Source: Brucella anthropi_A
GTDB taxonomy: Bacteria; Pseudomonadota; Alphaproteobacteria; Rhizobiales; Rhizobiaceae
Direction of reading: 5' to 3'
DNA: 64,000 nt
Assembly: GCF_046630315.1 (NCBI RefSeq)
Contig: NZ_LQBD01000015.1
Coordinates: forward strand, 17,967 to 81,966
The translations under genes were made by a program, and so were the position numbers. How positions within the stretch are numbered: the first letter of the stretch is position 1; the number at the start of each line of letters is the position of its first letter. Of the stretch, positions 53,352 to 62,585 are shown piece after piece. The notes beneath the pieces were generated by a model. The model saw nothing but the letters and a program-made list of their open reading frames with translations, ran no database searches and was not told where the DNA came from.

Positions 53352-54842
53352 ATGACCAGCCATTCTTCTGAAAATGCCTCCTTCATGCTGGATGAAGACA
53401 CCCTGCATGAAGAGTGCGGTGTATTTGGCATACTTGGCCATGAGGATGCAGCCGCGCTGACAGCATTGGGCCTGCATGCCCTGCAGCATCGCGGGCAGGA
53501 AGCCGCCGGCATCGTTTCCTACCACAATCGTCGTTTTCATTCCGAACGCCATATGGGCCTCGTCGGCGATCATTTCACCGATGCGGCGACGCTGAACCGC
53601 CTGCCCGGCGACCGCGCCATCGGCCATGTGCGCTACTCCACCACCGGCGAAACAATCCTGCGCAACGTGCAGCCATTGTTCGCAGAACTGGAAGTCGGCG
53701 GCATTGCCATTGCCCATAACGGCAATTTCACCAATGGCATCACGCTGCGCAAGCAGCTGATTGCTTCCGGCGCAATCTTTCAGGCGACGTCCGATACGGA
53801 AGTCGTGCTACACATGATTGCCCGTTCACGCCACTCCTCCTCGTCCGACCGTTTCGTCGATGCCATCCGGCAGGTCGAAGGCGGCTATGCCATGCTGGCG
53901 CTGACGCGCACCAAGCTGATCGCCGCACGTGACCCGATCGGCATTCGCCCGCTCGTCATGGGCGAGCTCGACGGCAAGCCGATCTTCTGCTCGGAAACCT
54001 GCGCCCTCGACATCATTGGCGCGAAATATATTCGCGACGTCGAAAATGGCGAAGTCATCATCTGCGAGATCCAGAAGGATGGCTCCATCACCACGCAATC
54101 CATCAAGCCGGAAAACCCTCAGCCGGAACGGCTCTGCCTGTTCGAATATGTCTATTTCGCCCGGCCTGACTCTGTCGTCGGCGGTCGCAGCGTCTATGTC
54201 GCGCGCAAGAACATGGGCATGGAGCTTGCCAGGGGAGCCGGCATCGAAGCCGATGTGGTCGTGCCGGTGCCCGATGGCGGCACGCCTGCCGCTCTGGGCT
54301 TCGCGCAGGCAAGCGGCATCCCGTTTGAATATGGCATCATCCGCAACCATTATGTGGGACGCACCTTCATCGAGCCGACGCAGCAAATCCGCGCGCTTGG
54401 TGTCAAGCTGAAGCATTCGGCCAACCGCGCCATGATCGAAGGCAAGCGTGTGGTGCTGGTGGACGATTCCATCGTGCGCGGCACAACCTCGGTCAAGATC
54501 GTCCAGATGATCCGCGATGCAGGCGCAAAGGAAGTGCATATCCGCGTGGCAAGCCCAATGATCTACCACCCGGATTTCTACGGTATCGACACCCCCCATG
54601 CCGATAAGCTGCTGGCCAACCAGCACAAGGACCTGGAATCCATGTGCCGTTATATCGGTGCGGATTCTCTGGCCTTCCTTTCCATCGACGGGCTTTACAA
54701 GGCAGTCGGCGGAAAGCCGCGTGATCCAGAGGCGCCGGCCTTCACCGATCACTATTTCACGGGCGAATATCCAACCCGCCTTCTGGATCAGGAAGGCGAG
54801 AGCAATGTGCACACGCTGTCGCTGCTCGCCAGCAACGGCTGA
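53352..54842 (+). CDS. purF: Amidophosphoribosyltransferase
   Basis: 496 aa first committed enzyme of purine synthesis (PRPP + Gln to phosphoribosylamine). A short propeptide ends at HEE, and the glutaminase nucleophile Cys follows in ECGVFGILGHEDAA. The PRPP-binding loop is VVLVDDSIVRGTTSVKI. Length fits the propeptide/Fe-S (B. subtilis) type. ATG 53352 is preferred over TTG 53322, which lies against the repeat. Confidence 0.97.
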   Translation: MTSHSSENASFMLDEDTLHEECGVFGILGHEDAAALTALGLHALQHRGQEAAGIVSYHNRRFHSERHMGLVGDHFTDAATLNRLPGDRAIGHVRYSTTGETILRNVQPLFAELEVGGIAIAHNGNFTNGITLRKQLIASGAIFQATSDTEVVLHMIARSRHSSSSDRFVDAIRQVEGGYAMLALTRTKLIAARDPIGIRPLVMGELDGKPIFCSETCALDIIGAKYIRDVENGEVIICEIQKDGSITTQSIKPENPQPERLCLFEYVYFARPDSVVGGRSVYVARKNMGMELARGAGIEADVVVPVPDGGTPAALGFAQASGIPFEYGIIRNHYVGRTFIEPTQQIRALGVKLKHSANRAMIEGKRVVLVDDSIVRGTTSVKIVQMIRDAGAKEVHIRVASPMIYHPDFYGIDTPHADKLLANQHKDLESMCRYIGADSLAFLSIDGLYKAVGGKPRDPEAPAFTDHYFTGEYPTRLLDQEGESNVHTLSLLASNG

Positions 54843-54857
54843 TCGCCCGTTTCTGCT

Positions 54858-54884
54858 CAGGCGGCCCGAAAGGCCGCCTGTTTC
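54858..54884 (+). terminator. Terminator after purF
   Basis: A 9-bp perfect stem CAGGCGGCC / GGCCGCCTG with CGAAA loop, followed by TTTCATG. It lies 16 nt after the stop and just before the SDR gene. Confidence 0.75.
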
Positions 54885-54911
54885 ATGTCTTTGAACGTAT
54901 ACGGGGACCAA

Positions 54912-55652
54912 ATGACTATCGATCTTACGGGCCGCCTCGCGCTGGTAACGGGCGCATCGCGCGGCATCGGCTATTTCCTCTCGCTTGAACTGGCAAAACG
55001 CGGTGCGCATGTGATCGCAGTCGCGCGCACCGTCGGCGGGCTGGAAGAACTGGACGATGAAATCCGCAAGCTTGGCGGCAGCGCCACGCTGGTGCCTCTC
55101 GATATTACCGATATGGAGGCAATCGATCGTCTCGGCGGGACCATTTATGAGCGCTGGGGCAAGCTCGACATTCTGGTTGCCAATGCCGGCATCCTCGGCA
55201 CGATCTCGCCGATCGGCCATGTCGAGGCCAAGACCTTCGAGAAGGTCATCAATGTCAATGTCACCAGCGTCTGGCGTCTTATCCGCTCCACCGATCCACT
55301 GCTGCGCGCCTCCGATGCCGGACGGGCCATTCTGCTCTCTTCCGGCGTGGCGCATAGCTGCCGCGCCTTCTGGGCGCCTTATGCGGCCTCGAAAGCGGCC
55401 GTCGAAGTCATGGCACGCAGCTGGGCTGAAGAAACGAAGCAGATGAAGCTCAAGATCAACTCCGTCAATCCCGGAGCCACCCGCACGGCAATGCGCGCGC
55501 AGGCCATGCCGGGCGAAGATCCTGAAACACTACCCACACCGCAGTCGGTCGCTGAAAAGATCGTCAAGCTCGCCGACCCGAATCTTGAAGTGAGCGGCAA
55601 GCTTTTTGACGTGCGCCAGGACCGTTTCCTCGACTATCATCTGCCGAGCTGA
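54912..55652 (+). CDS. Short-chain dehydrogenase/reductase
   Basis: 246 aa classical SDR. Cofactor loop VTGASRGIGYFLSLELA at residues 11-27; NAG motif in LVANAGILGTISPI; catalytic Ser in LLSSGVAHS and YxxxK in APYAASKAA; NPGATRTAM near the C-terminus. The substrate is unknown. The ATG at 54912 follows GGGGACC. It often follows purF in Rhizobiales. Ends before a strong terminator. Confidence 0.9.
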   Translation: MTIDLTGRLALVTGASRGIGYFLSLELAKRGAHVIAVARTVGGLEELDDEIRKLGGSATLVPLDITDMEAIDRLGGTIYERWGKLDILVANAGILGTISPIGHVEAKTFEKVINVNVTSVWRLIRSTDPLLRASDAGRAILLSSGVAHSCRAFWAPYAASKAAVEVMARSWAEETKQMKLKINSVNPGATRTAMRAQAMPGEDPETLPTPQSVAEKIVKLADPNLEVSGKLFDVRQDRFLDYHLPS

Positions 55653-55662
55653 TTTCTTTCTT

Positions 55663-55697
55663 CCGGCCTTGCCTATATGCAAGGCCGGTTCTATTTG
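55663..55697 (+). terminator. Terminator after the SDR gene
   Basis: A perfect 10-bp stem CCGGCCTTGC / GCAAGGCCGG with CTATAT loop, followed by a T-rich run. Confidence 0.85.
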
Positions 55698-55825
55698 CTT
55701 TTTATTGTCGTTTCCCGCCTGGCCGCCTGACGGCTCTTTTTTCAGCGGGCATTTCCCCCACTCGCAGTCCCCTTCATCTCGCGCCGAGTGACTTGGCGCG
55801 TATTCTGTTTGCCATTGGAGGACCT

Positions 55826-56380
55826 ATGACCAAAGTTCACCAGCGTTTCATCATCGTCAGCGGCGGACCCGGATCAGGCAAGAGCACGCTGATCGATGCG
55901 CTTCAAAAGGATGGATTTTCCCGCACCGTGGAAGCTGGACGCGCCATTATCCAGGATCAGGTCGCCATCGGCGGCAACGCCCTGCCCTGGTGCGATCGCG
56001 TGCTTTTTGCGGAGTTCATGCTTTCATGGGAAATGCGCTCGCACGCAATGGCAGAACAACAGCACGGTATCGTCTTCTTCGACCGCGGCGTTCCCGATGT
56101 GATCGGCTATTTGACACTATGCCGCCTGCCGGTTCCACAGCATATGGAAGAGGCTGCACGGCAGTTTCAGTACAACAGAACAGTTTTCCTGGCGCCGCCA
56201 TGGGCCGAAATCTTCGCCCAGGATGCCGAGCGCAAGCAGGATTTCGAAGAAGCCGTGCGCACCTTCGAGGCGATGGAAGCGACCTATCGCAGGCTTGGCT
56301 ATGAAATCGCGCTCCTGCCGAAAGCTTCGGTTCAGGAGCGCGTTGATTTCATCAGAAACATTCTGCCATCAATTGCCTGA
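55826..56380 (+). CDS. AAA-family predicted nucleoside-triphosphatase/kinase
   Basis: 184 aa P-loop protein. Walker A GGPGSGKST at about residues 13-21; a DRGVPDVIGYL element serves as a Walker B/acceptor-like region; basic residues follow in the lid. It resembles the AAA_28 group of small ATPase/kinase-like proteins, whose substrate is unknown. TTGGAGGACCT before ATG 55826 is a strong ribosome-binding site. Its 3' end overlaps the convergent pssA by 12 nt. Confidence 0.83.
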   Translation: MTKVHQRFIIVSGGPGSGKSTLIDALQKDGFSRTVEAGRAIIQDQVAIGGNALPWCDRVLFAEFMLSWEMRSHAMAEQQHGIVFFDRGVPDVIGYLTLCRLPVPQHMEEAARQFQYNRTVFLAPPWAEIFAQDAERKQDFEEAVRTFEAMEATYRRLGYEIALLPKASVQERVDFIRNILPSIA

Positions 56381-57199
56381 CGAGGCTTCTTCCACGGCTT
56401 TGCGGTCGGCGGCCTCACGCCGGTTCCAGGCCGCCAGACTGAACGGAAGGAATGCCAGATAGGCCAGCGCCGTGAAGCTCAGCGTCTGCCAGGTGAAGCT
56501 CATCAGGAAGGCGACGTAAATCACCACGAACAGGATGAGCGGCATGACGATATCGCGCCGGACCAGACTTCCGGCGGACTTGCCATTATAGACCGGCAGG
56601 CGGCTCACCAGCAGGAATGCGATGGCCACGGTATAGACCGCCACGCCGAAAGCAAGCGCCCGTGTCGGGGTGAGACCCAGAAAACCAAGATAGACCGGCA
56701 GCAGGACAAGCATGGCACCGGCAGGCGCGGGCACCCCGATGAAATAATTGTTTTGCCATGCAGGACGGTTCGGATCTTCCAGCATGACATTGAAACGCGC
56801 CAGCCGCAGGCAGCAGGCAATGGCATAAAGGAGTGCCGCGATCCAGCCGAAAGAGCGCGCCTGATCGAGCATGAACGCATAGAGCACCAAGGCCGGTGCC
56901 ACACCGAAATTGACGATATCGGCGAGCGAATCCATCTGCGCGCCGAATTTCGACGATCCCTTCATCATTCGCGCGACGCGCCCATCGATACCATCCAGAA
57001 AGGCGGCGACCAGCACCATCACGACAGCCAGTTCGAAACGGTTCTCGAAGGCCAGACGGATGCCGGTCAGACCGGCGCAAATGGCGAGAACCGTTATGAC
57101 ATTGGGGATGACGATACGCAGCGGTATCTGCGACAGCTTGGGGCCGCGTGATGAATCCACGCGGCCATTGGGCTCAAAAGGCGGGAACGGCGTTTCCAT
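56369..57199 (-). CDS. pssA: CDP-diacylglycerol-serine O-phosphatidyltransferase
   Basis: 276 aa integral membrane enzyme making phosphatidylserine. The CDP-alcohol transferase motif DG-x2-AR-x8-G-x3-D-x3-D is seen in GIDGRVARMMKGSSKFGAQMDSLAD, with about seven TM helices around it. The Met at 57199 gives METPFPPFEPNG, starting 4 nt after the psd stop; the longer frame overlaps psd. Works with Psd to make phosphatidylethanolamine. Confidence 0.95.
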   Translation of the reverse strand: METPFPPFEPNGRVDSSRGPKLSQIPLRIVIPNVITVLAICAGLTGIRLAFENRFELAVVMVLVAAFLDGIDGRVARMMKGSSKFGAQMDSLADIVNFGVAPALVLYAFMLDQARSFGWIAALLYAIACCLRLARFNVMLEDPNRPAWQNNYFIGVPAPAGAMLVLLPVYLGFLGLTPTRALAFGVAVYTVAIAFLLVSRLPVYNGKSAGSLVRRDIVMPLILFVVIYVAFLMSFTWQTLSFTALAYLAFLPFSLAAWNRREAADRKAVEEASSGN

Positions 57200-57203
57200 C
57201 GGC

Positions 57204-57902
57204 TTAGCCGATCCGCACCACCGGTTCACCGCGCACACTGCCATAATCGGCCAGCACGGTTTCACCGGCGATTGCCGTCTGGCCAACCGCAACACGAACG
57301 GTCGCATCTGCCGGAAGATAGACATCGACGCGCGATCCGAAACGGATCAGGCCGAAGCGTTCGCCCACAGACAGATCATCATCCTCATTGGACCAGCAGA
57401 CGATACGCCGCGCGACCAGACCGGCAATCTGGACAACACCGATCCTGCCATGCGGGCTTTCGATCAGGACGCTGTTGCGCTCATTTTCCGTGCTCGCCTT
57501 GTCCAGTTCCGCATTGAGGAATTTGCCCGGACGATGCACGACCTTCTCGATCTTCCCGCGCACGGGAGAGCGGTTGATGTGCACTGAAAACACATTCATG
57601 AAGACCGATACGCGCATGCGCGGCTCGACGCCAAGATCCAGCTCGGCGGGCGGCACAGCCAGGCCGACAAAGGAAACCTTGCCATCAGCCGGACTGATGA
57701 CCAGGTCGTCATCCATTGGCGTCACGCGTTCGGGATCGCGATAGAAATAGATGCACCAGACAGTCAGCACCAGACCGATCCAGAACAGCGGGTCCCAAAG
57801 CCAGCCCAGAATAAACGAAACCACGAAAAAGCCCGCGATAAACGGATAGCCTTCCCGATGGATCGGCACGAAAGTGTTGCGGATGGTGTCAGTCAGGCTC
57901 AT
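57204..57902 (-). CDS. psd: Phosphatidylserine decarboxylase proenzyme
   Basis: 232 aa short-type Psd. Two TM helices near residues 22-52, then the catalytic domain with NVFSVHINRSPVRGKI and the self-cleavage site in ADYGSVRGEPV, where the Ser becomes the pyruvoyl group. Converts phosphatidylserine to phosphatidylethanolamine. Psd precedes pssA in one operon. Confidence 0.95.
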   Translation of the reverse strand: MSLTDTIRNTFVPIHREGYPFIAGFFVVSFILGWLWDPLFWIGLVLTVWCIYFYRDPERVTPMDDDLVISPADGKVSFVGLAVPPAELDLGVEPRMRVSVFMNVFSVHINRSPVRGKIEKVVHRPGKFLNAELDKASTENERNSVLIESPHGRIGVVQIAGLVARRIVCWSNEDDDLSVGERFGLIRFGSRVDVYLPADATVRVAVGQTAIAGETVLADYGSVRGEPVVRIG

Positions 57903-57978
57903 CGCTCTTCCTTTGAGTTTGGCCGTTATTTACCTCATCCTGTCCGGAATCGAAATCTATTTCGCAAATTATTCACGC

Positions 57979-58008
57979 CTGTTAGGGCACGTGATCGCGC
58001 CCTAACAG
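57979..58008 (-). terminator. Hairpin after the Atm1-like transporter
   Basis: A perfect 10-bp stem CTGTTAGGGC / GCCCTAACAG with a 10-nt loop, 22 nt past the transporter stop. No T-run on the minus strand. Confidence 0.55.
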
Positions 58009-58030
58009 CAAATGGCTGCCCATAAGCGGG

Positions 58031-59917
58031 CTATTCCGCTGCCGGAACGCCGCGTGTGACAATGCCCAGTTCGTCGCTCTCCCGGACCTGACGCAGCCGC
58101 TCTTCCGCCTCGTCCGCCTCGCGCTGGCGAGCCCACATGGATGCATAAAGCCCCTTGTGCTTGAGAAGCATGCGATGCGTGCCCCGCTCGGCAATCAGGC
58201 CATCCTTCAGGACGATGATCTCATCGGCACCGATCACGGTCGACAGGCGATGCGCGATGACGAGCGTGGTGCGCCCACGGCTGACGATATCAAGCGCAGA
58301 CTGGATTTCCTGTTCGGTCGCCGTATCGAGTGCCGAAGTCGCCTCATCGAGGATCAGGATCGGCGGCGCCTTCAGGATCGTGCGGGCGATGGCGACGCGC
58401 TGTTTCTCGCCGCCTGAAAGCTTGAGCCCACGTTCGCCGACCATGGATTGATAGCCTTCCGGCAGATGCTTGATGAAGCCGGAAATCTGCGCCAGTTCGG
58501 CGGCCTTTTCCACCTCTTCATTGGTGGCATCGGGACGACCATAACGGATGTTATAGGCGATCGTATCGTTGAACAGGACCGTATCCTGCGGCACCATGCC
58601 GATGACCTTGCGCAGGCTCTCCTGCGTCACATCGCGAACATCCTGCCCGTCGATGGACACCGATCCGGACTGGACATCATAAAAGCGGAACAGGAGCCGC
58701 GATATCGTGGATTTACCCGCGCCCGACGGCCCGACAATCGCCACCGTCTTTCCTGCCGGCACTTCGAAGCTGATGCCTTTCAGGATCGGGCGGTTTGCAT
58801 CATAGGCGAAATGCACGTCATCGAAACGAATTGCGCCGTGATCGATTTTCAATGCTGGCGCGTTGGGTTTGTCGACGACTTCCTGCTTCACGTCGAGAAG
58901 ATCGAACATCTGCTCGATATCGGTCAGGCCCTGGCGGATTTCGCGATAGATGAAACCGATGAAGTTGAGCGGAATGGACAGCTGCATCAGCATGGCGTTG
59001 ATGAAAACGAAATCACCGATGGATTGCGTCCCGGCCCGCACTTCCAGCGCCGACATGACCATGACCACCGCCATGCCGACACCAAAGATGACGGCCTGAC
59101 CGAAGTTCAGCCAGCCAAGCGATGTCCAGGTCTGCGTTGCCGCCTTTTCATAGCGCGCCATCGACGCATCGAAGCGCTTGGCTTCCATGTTCTCATTGCC
59201 GAAATATTTGACCGTTTCGAAGTTCAGAAGCGAGTCGATGGCCTTGGTGTTGGCATCCGTATCGGAATCGTTCATCTCGCGGCGAATATTGATGCGCCAG
59301 TCGCTGGCCCTGATCGTAAACCAGGTATAGAGCCAGACCGTTGCGGCAACCACGAGCAGATAGGAAATGCCGTAGGCGAAGGCGAAAATCACCGCCGTCA
59401 GCGCAAATTCCAGAATGGTGGGCAGTGTGTTGAGGATCGTGAAACGGACAATCGTTTCAATGCCCTTGGTGCCGCGCTCGATGACGCGCGAAAGCCCGCC
59501 GGTGCGCCTTTCCAGGTGAAACCTGAGCGACAGCTGGTGCATGTGCACGAACGTCTTGTAAGCCAGTTGCCGCACGGCATATTGGCCGACGCTGGCAAAC
59601 AATGCATCGCGAAGCTGGTTCAGCCCGGCCTGCACGATCTTGGCGCCATTATAGGCCAGAACCAGCATCACCGCGCCGACCAGAAACAGCGGAATATAAT
59701 CCGGCGGGTTCAATTGGCCGGTCAAGGCATTCGTCACCCATTTGAAGAAATAGGGCACGAGGATCAGCACGATCTTGGAAATCACCAGATAGAACGTGGC
59801 CCAGACGACGCGCATGCGCAAATCCGGCCTGTCGGACGGCCACATATAGGGCCAGAGATTTCGCAATGTCTTCAACGTCTCGCCGGAGTCGGCGGACACC
59901 GTTTTGGGGGAACTCAT
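58031..59917 (-). CDS. ABC exporter, Atm1/HMT1-like (fused TM and ATPase)
   Basis: 628 aa half-transporter. Six TM helices lie at about 40-330, with the Atm1-type stretch HMQLSLRFHLERRTGGLSRVIERGTKGIE in an intracellular loop. Nucleotide domain: Walker A GPSGAGKST near 392, signature LSGGEKQRVAIAR near 495, Walker B ILILDEATSALD. Atm1 relatives export glutathione-linked or metal-related substrates. Start ATG 59917; the longer frame reads through a repeat-rich spacer. An ArsR gene lies upstream on the same strand, which makes metal or thiol stress plausible. Confidence 0.92.
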   Translation of the reverse strand: MSSPKTVSADSGETLKTLRNLWPYMWPSDRPDLRMRVVWATFYLVISKIVLILVPYFFKWVTNALTGQLNPPDYIPLFLVGAVMLVLAYNGAKIVQAGLNQLRDALFASVGQYAVRQLAYKTFVHMHQLSLRFHLERRTGGLSRVIERGTKGIETIVRFTILNTLPTILEFALTAVIFAFAYGISYLLVVAATVWLYTWFTIRASDWRINIRREMNDSDTDANTKAIDSLLNFETVKYFGNENMEAKRFDASMARYEKAATQTWTSLGWLNFGQAVIFGVGMAVVMVMSALEVRAGTQSIGDFVFINAMLMQLSIPLNFIGFIYREIRQGLTDIEQMFDLLDVKQEVVDKPNAPALKIDHGAIRFDDVHFAYDANRPILKGISFEVPAGKTVAIVGPSGAGKSTISRLLFRFYDVQSGSVSIDGQDVRDVTQESLRKVIGMVPQDTVLFNDTIAYNIRYGRPDATNEEVEKAAELAQISGFIKHLPEGYQSMVGERGLKLSGGEKQRVAIARTILKAPPILILDEATSALDTATEQEIQSALDIVSRGRTTLVIAHRLSTVIGADEIIVLKDGLIAERGTHRMLLKHKGLYASMWARQREADEAEERLRQVRESDELGIVTRGVPAAE

Positions 59918-60084
59918 GATGCGTTCTTTCACGTCGATGGGCTCAAGCGATTTCGTACAAGATGAAACTCCGTCATCGCCCGATAAGTTTATGTTCGAAC
60001 ATTTTCGGGCACATGCGCTCCTCTGCCCGAGAATGTCCCAAGAGCGATTCCGGTTAAAACGAAACCGCTCCAATTATCTGTCTT

Positions 60085-60200
60085 GTCGCATTGTCCTACG
60101 CAAAACCGCTTCGCACTTTTGCTGGAAATGCTCTAACTATCTGTCTTGTCGCATTATCCTGCGTAAAACCGCTGCGCACTTTTGGCTCGATAATGCTCTA
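60085..60200. repeat. Two tandem copies of the GCAAAACCGCTTCGC palindrome
   Basis: Two units (about 60085-60136 and 60146-60200) match the 55-bp repeat at 38989-39146; the second is degraded (CCGCTGCGCAC, TTTTGGCTCG). They fill the spacer between the ArsR stop and the ABC exporter start, the rest of which holds nothing recognisable. Confidence 0.88.
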
Positions 60201-60542
60201 GCCGCAGCATCTGCTCTTGAACGAAGCAAAATGCGCGCGGACGGCATTCAGTTGCTGCCAGTTGACGCTGTAACGCGAGGACTGACGTTCAGGCCGATAA
60301 TCAATAAGACCGGCCTGCACGAGAACCTTGAGATGCTGGGAAACCGTCGATTGGGCGAGATCGAGCTTGCCGACGATATCCTTGCAGCAACAGGCATCCT
60401 TGATCATCAACTGACGGATGATGCGGATGCGGACAGGATGGCCGAGTGCTGCGCAAATGCGCGCTGCCGCCTCGTCATCAATGTCGAGCTGCGCAAGATC
60501 GGGGCCGGTTTCGGCCGAACTATTGTCCAGAACTACCTTCAT
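60198..60542 (-). CDS. ArsR/SmtB-family transcriptional repressor
   Basis: 114 aa winged-helix regulator. The fold runs from AARICAALGHPVRIRIIRQLM to the recognition helix AQSTVSQHLKVLVQAGLI and wing DYRPERQSSRY. A triple Cys (51-53, in DACCCKDIVGKL) and C-terminal CC (112-113) are candidate metal or thiol sensing residues. The ATG at 60542 abuts a perfect operator palindrome, so autorepression is likely. It reads toward the Atm1-like exporter, a candidate target. Confidence 0.92.
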   Translation of the reverse strand: MKVVLDNSSAETGPDLAQLDIDDEAAARICAALGHPVRIRIIRQLMIKDACCCKDIVGKLDLAQSTVSQHLKVLVQAGLIDYRPERQSSRYSVNWQQLNAVRAHFASFKSRCCG

Positions 60543-60563
60543 CGTATATCGACGATATACGAT
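60541..60563 (-). promoter_or_regulatory. Operator palindrome ATCGTATATCG-A-CGATATACGAT
   Basis: An 11-bp perfect inverted repeat with one central base, overlapping the first two bases of the ArsR-gene start codon and displacing any Shine-Dalgarno sequence. TTGAAC at 60572-60577 could be a -35 box. Such palindromes are typical ArsR-family operators. Confidence 0.8.
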
Positions 60564-60681
60564 TATTCTGCAACGTTCAAGGTTGAGAGACGTTCATTCC
60601 AGAAAAGACCACTGAAATGAAAACACACTATCGTGACGTGCGCCTACCCGAAGGTGCTGCCCCCCTTACTGGCAAAGCCGG

Positions 60682-61965
60682 TCAGTGCCTGCCGTCTTTC
60701 AACTGACGCCTGACCTCGTCCTCCCCCAAAGGCTCCTTCGGCATATTGAACACCTGCCCCGGCCAGATCAGATCCGGATTGCGGATCTGGTCGCGATTGG
60801 CGAGATAGATCGTCGTATATCGTGTGCCTTTGCCATAGGTGCGCTTGGATATCGTCCAGAGATTATCCCCGCGCCGAATGATGACGGACCCCTCGACTTT
60901 CCGGAGCGGGCTTGCCGACGAACCGGCTTCACCGCCGTTTGCTTCCGCAGCCATTGTCTGGCCATCCGTATCGGAAGCAATGGCTGAAATATTCTCCCCC
61001 GCTTCGCGGCGGAACGGAACGCGGGCTGTAGCCAGGACCTGATTGGCATTGTCGAGCAGATCGGCGCGAATGATATAGTCGCCCACACTGAGCGGTTGCT
61101 TGCCCTGCACGAGAAAACGGCCATCGGGCGAAATGGGGCTCGCACCCAGCAATATCTCGTTTGCATGAACGATCACGCGATTGCCGCCCTTGGCTTTACC
61201 CGCCACGAAGACCGACTGGCCTTCAATCTCCACCGCCTCGATGGCGATCGGCAAATCCTGTGCCGGCTTGTTCTCTGGCTTGTCGGCTTTGGCGGCGGCG
61301 TCCGGGGCGGCATCCACACCTTGCTGCGGCTTTGGCGCGGCTTGCGGCCTTGTGATCAGGCGGCTTGCCTGCCCCGGCTCCTCAACCAGGGCCAGCACCT
61401 GCCCCGACTTGGTTTCCGGCACCGAGACGATGGCCGTCTGGGCAGAGGTGGCGACATTGTTATCCGCACCCGTCGAACGCAAAACCAGCTGATGATCGCC
61501 AGCCTTCAACGGCTTGTCCAAAACGATGGCGAAATCGCCGTTGGCTCCGGCCTTTGCCTTGCCGACGACGCTTGCCCCTGCCACGACCTCGACATCGGCA
61601 TTGGGAAGCGCCTTGCCGGCAATCACCACCGATCCATCAGGCTCGACCCGCAGCACATCGAAAACCGGGGTCTTGTTCGGCTGCGCTGTGGAAGCAGCGC
61701 CGGCCTGTTTTACCGGCTCTCCGGGCTGCCCATCCTGTCGCGCGGCATCATTTGCCGCTGCATTGCCGGCAGGCGGTGCTGCCTCCGGTGCCCTGGTATC
61801 GGATGGCGCTGTTTGCGGCTGCGTGGGCGCGACCTTCGGCGCTGGCGCGGTGACATCGGATTGCGGCGCCTCGATGCGGGACCGTGTCGCATTCCAGTAA
61901 AGGCCGAGCCCGACAACAATTGCGACGAGCCCGATGCCGAGCAATCCTAAGCTGTTCTTTTGCAT
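60682..61965 (-). CDS. LysM-domain envelope protein
   Basis: 427 aa. One N-terminal TM helix at about 6-25, then a long Pro/Ala/Gln-rich region, beta-rich repeats with VVIAGKALPNADVEV and SVFVAGKAKGGNRVIVHAN (Ig-like), and a C-terminal LysM domain (VIIRRGDNLWTISKRTYGKG ... IWPGQVFNMP, about 372-418). LysM should bind peptidoglycan from the periplasmic side. The architecture is common in Rhizobiales; the specific role is unknown. Confidence 0.9.
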   Translation of the reverse strand: MQKNSLGLLGIGLVAIVVGLGLYWNATRSRIEAPQSDVTAPAPKVAPTQPQTAPSDTRAPEAAPPAGNAAANDAARQDGQPGEPVKQAGAASTAQPNKTPVFDVLRVEPDGSVVIAGKALPNADVEVVAGASVVGKAKAGANGDFAIVLDKPLKAGDHQLVLRSTGADNNVATSAQTAIVSVPETKSGQVLALVEEPGQASRLITRPQAAPKPQQGVDAAPDAAAKADKPENKPAQDLPIAIEAVEIEGQSVFVAGKAKGGNRVIVHANEILLGASPISPDGRFLVQGKQPLSVGDYIIRADLLDNANQVLATARVPFRREAGENISAIASDTDGQTMAAEANGGEAGSSASPLRKVEGSVIIRRGDNLWTISKRTYGKGTRYTTIYLANRDQIRNPDLIWPGQVFNMPKEPLGEDEVRRQLKDGRH

Positions 61966-62080
61966 TTCGCTTCGAAATCCACGCCAGAGACTATAATGAC
62001 GGGTTTATAGCTTTTGGCTTCGCCCCACAAGAAATCTGCACTGAAACAGCAAAAGGTACGAGGCTTTTTTACGGGCAGGG

Positions 62081-62428
62081 TTACTGTTCTACACAGTTTG
62101 TCGGCTTTGACTGATCTGGATCATCCAAAAGATTATAGAGATAGGCCGTATCACCCTTGGTCCACCAGATATAGACCCCGCCGGCATATTTGGCGCCAGA
62201 CCCTGAAATGACATTGGACGCGACGACGATCCCGTCCTCAAGCCCCAGCGCGGCAAGCGAAATATCACCGGCATTATAGTAGGTTACAGGAACATTTTTT
62301 TCGCCGCACTTATAAAGAACGGCATTGGTCGTCACGTCAGTATCGTCCGGCAGCTTGATATTGATCTCGCCCGCCGATGCGGATGAGGTGGCAAGGATAA
62401 GCCCGAGAAACACAACCCAGTTCTTCAT
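62081..62428 (-). CDS. PliC/MliC-family C-type lysozyme inhibitor
   Basis: 115 aa. The signal peptide ends at SSASA (about residue 19) with no lipobox, so the soluble periplasmic PliC form is indicated. The mature domain has YKCGEKNVPVTYYNAGD and the inhibitory loop SGSGAKYAGGVYIWW, with Cys41 and Cys112 able to pair. These proteins block host C-type lysozyme; a PliC of Brucella abortus has been structurally studied. ATG 62428 is the start; the longer frame overlaps the LOG gene. Divergent from the LOG gene. Confidence 0.88.
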   Translation of the reverse strand: MKNWVVFLGLILATSSASAGEINIKLPDDTDVTTNAVLYKCGEKNVPVTYYNAGDISLAALGLEDGIVVASNVISGSGAKYAGGVYIWWTKGDTAYLYNLLDDPDQSKPTNCVEQ

Positions 62429-62585
62429 GTCCAATCCACTTCCCAATCTGGAATTCATACCAATCGAAATATAGCAATCACCGAGAATGTCCAATCGGAG
62501 TGTAGCTTTCGCGCGATGGCGCGCTTGACCACAAAATACGATTGCGGACGCTTGACGCTGAAAGGTCAAAAGCGCACAAGAAATC

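Noticed and set aside
53826..55355. 509-codon minus ORF
   Set aside because: Antisense to purF and the SDR gene, both with complete catalytic motifs.
58448..59965. 505-codon plus ORF
   Set aside because: Antisense to the Atm1-like exporter.
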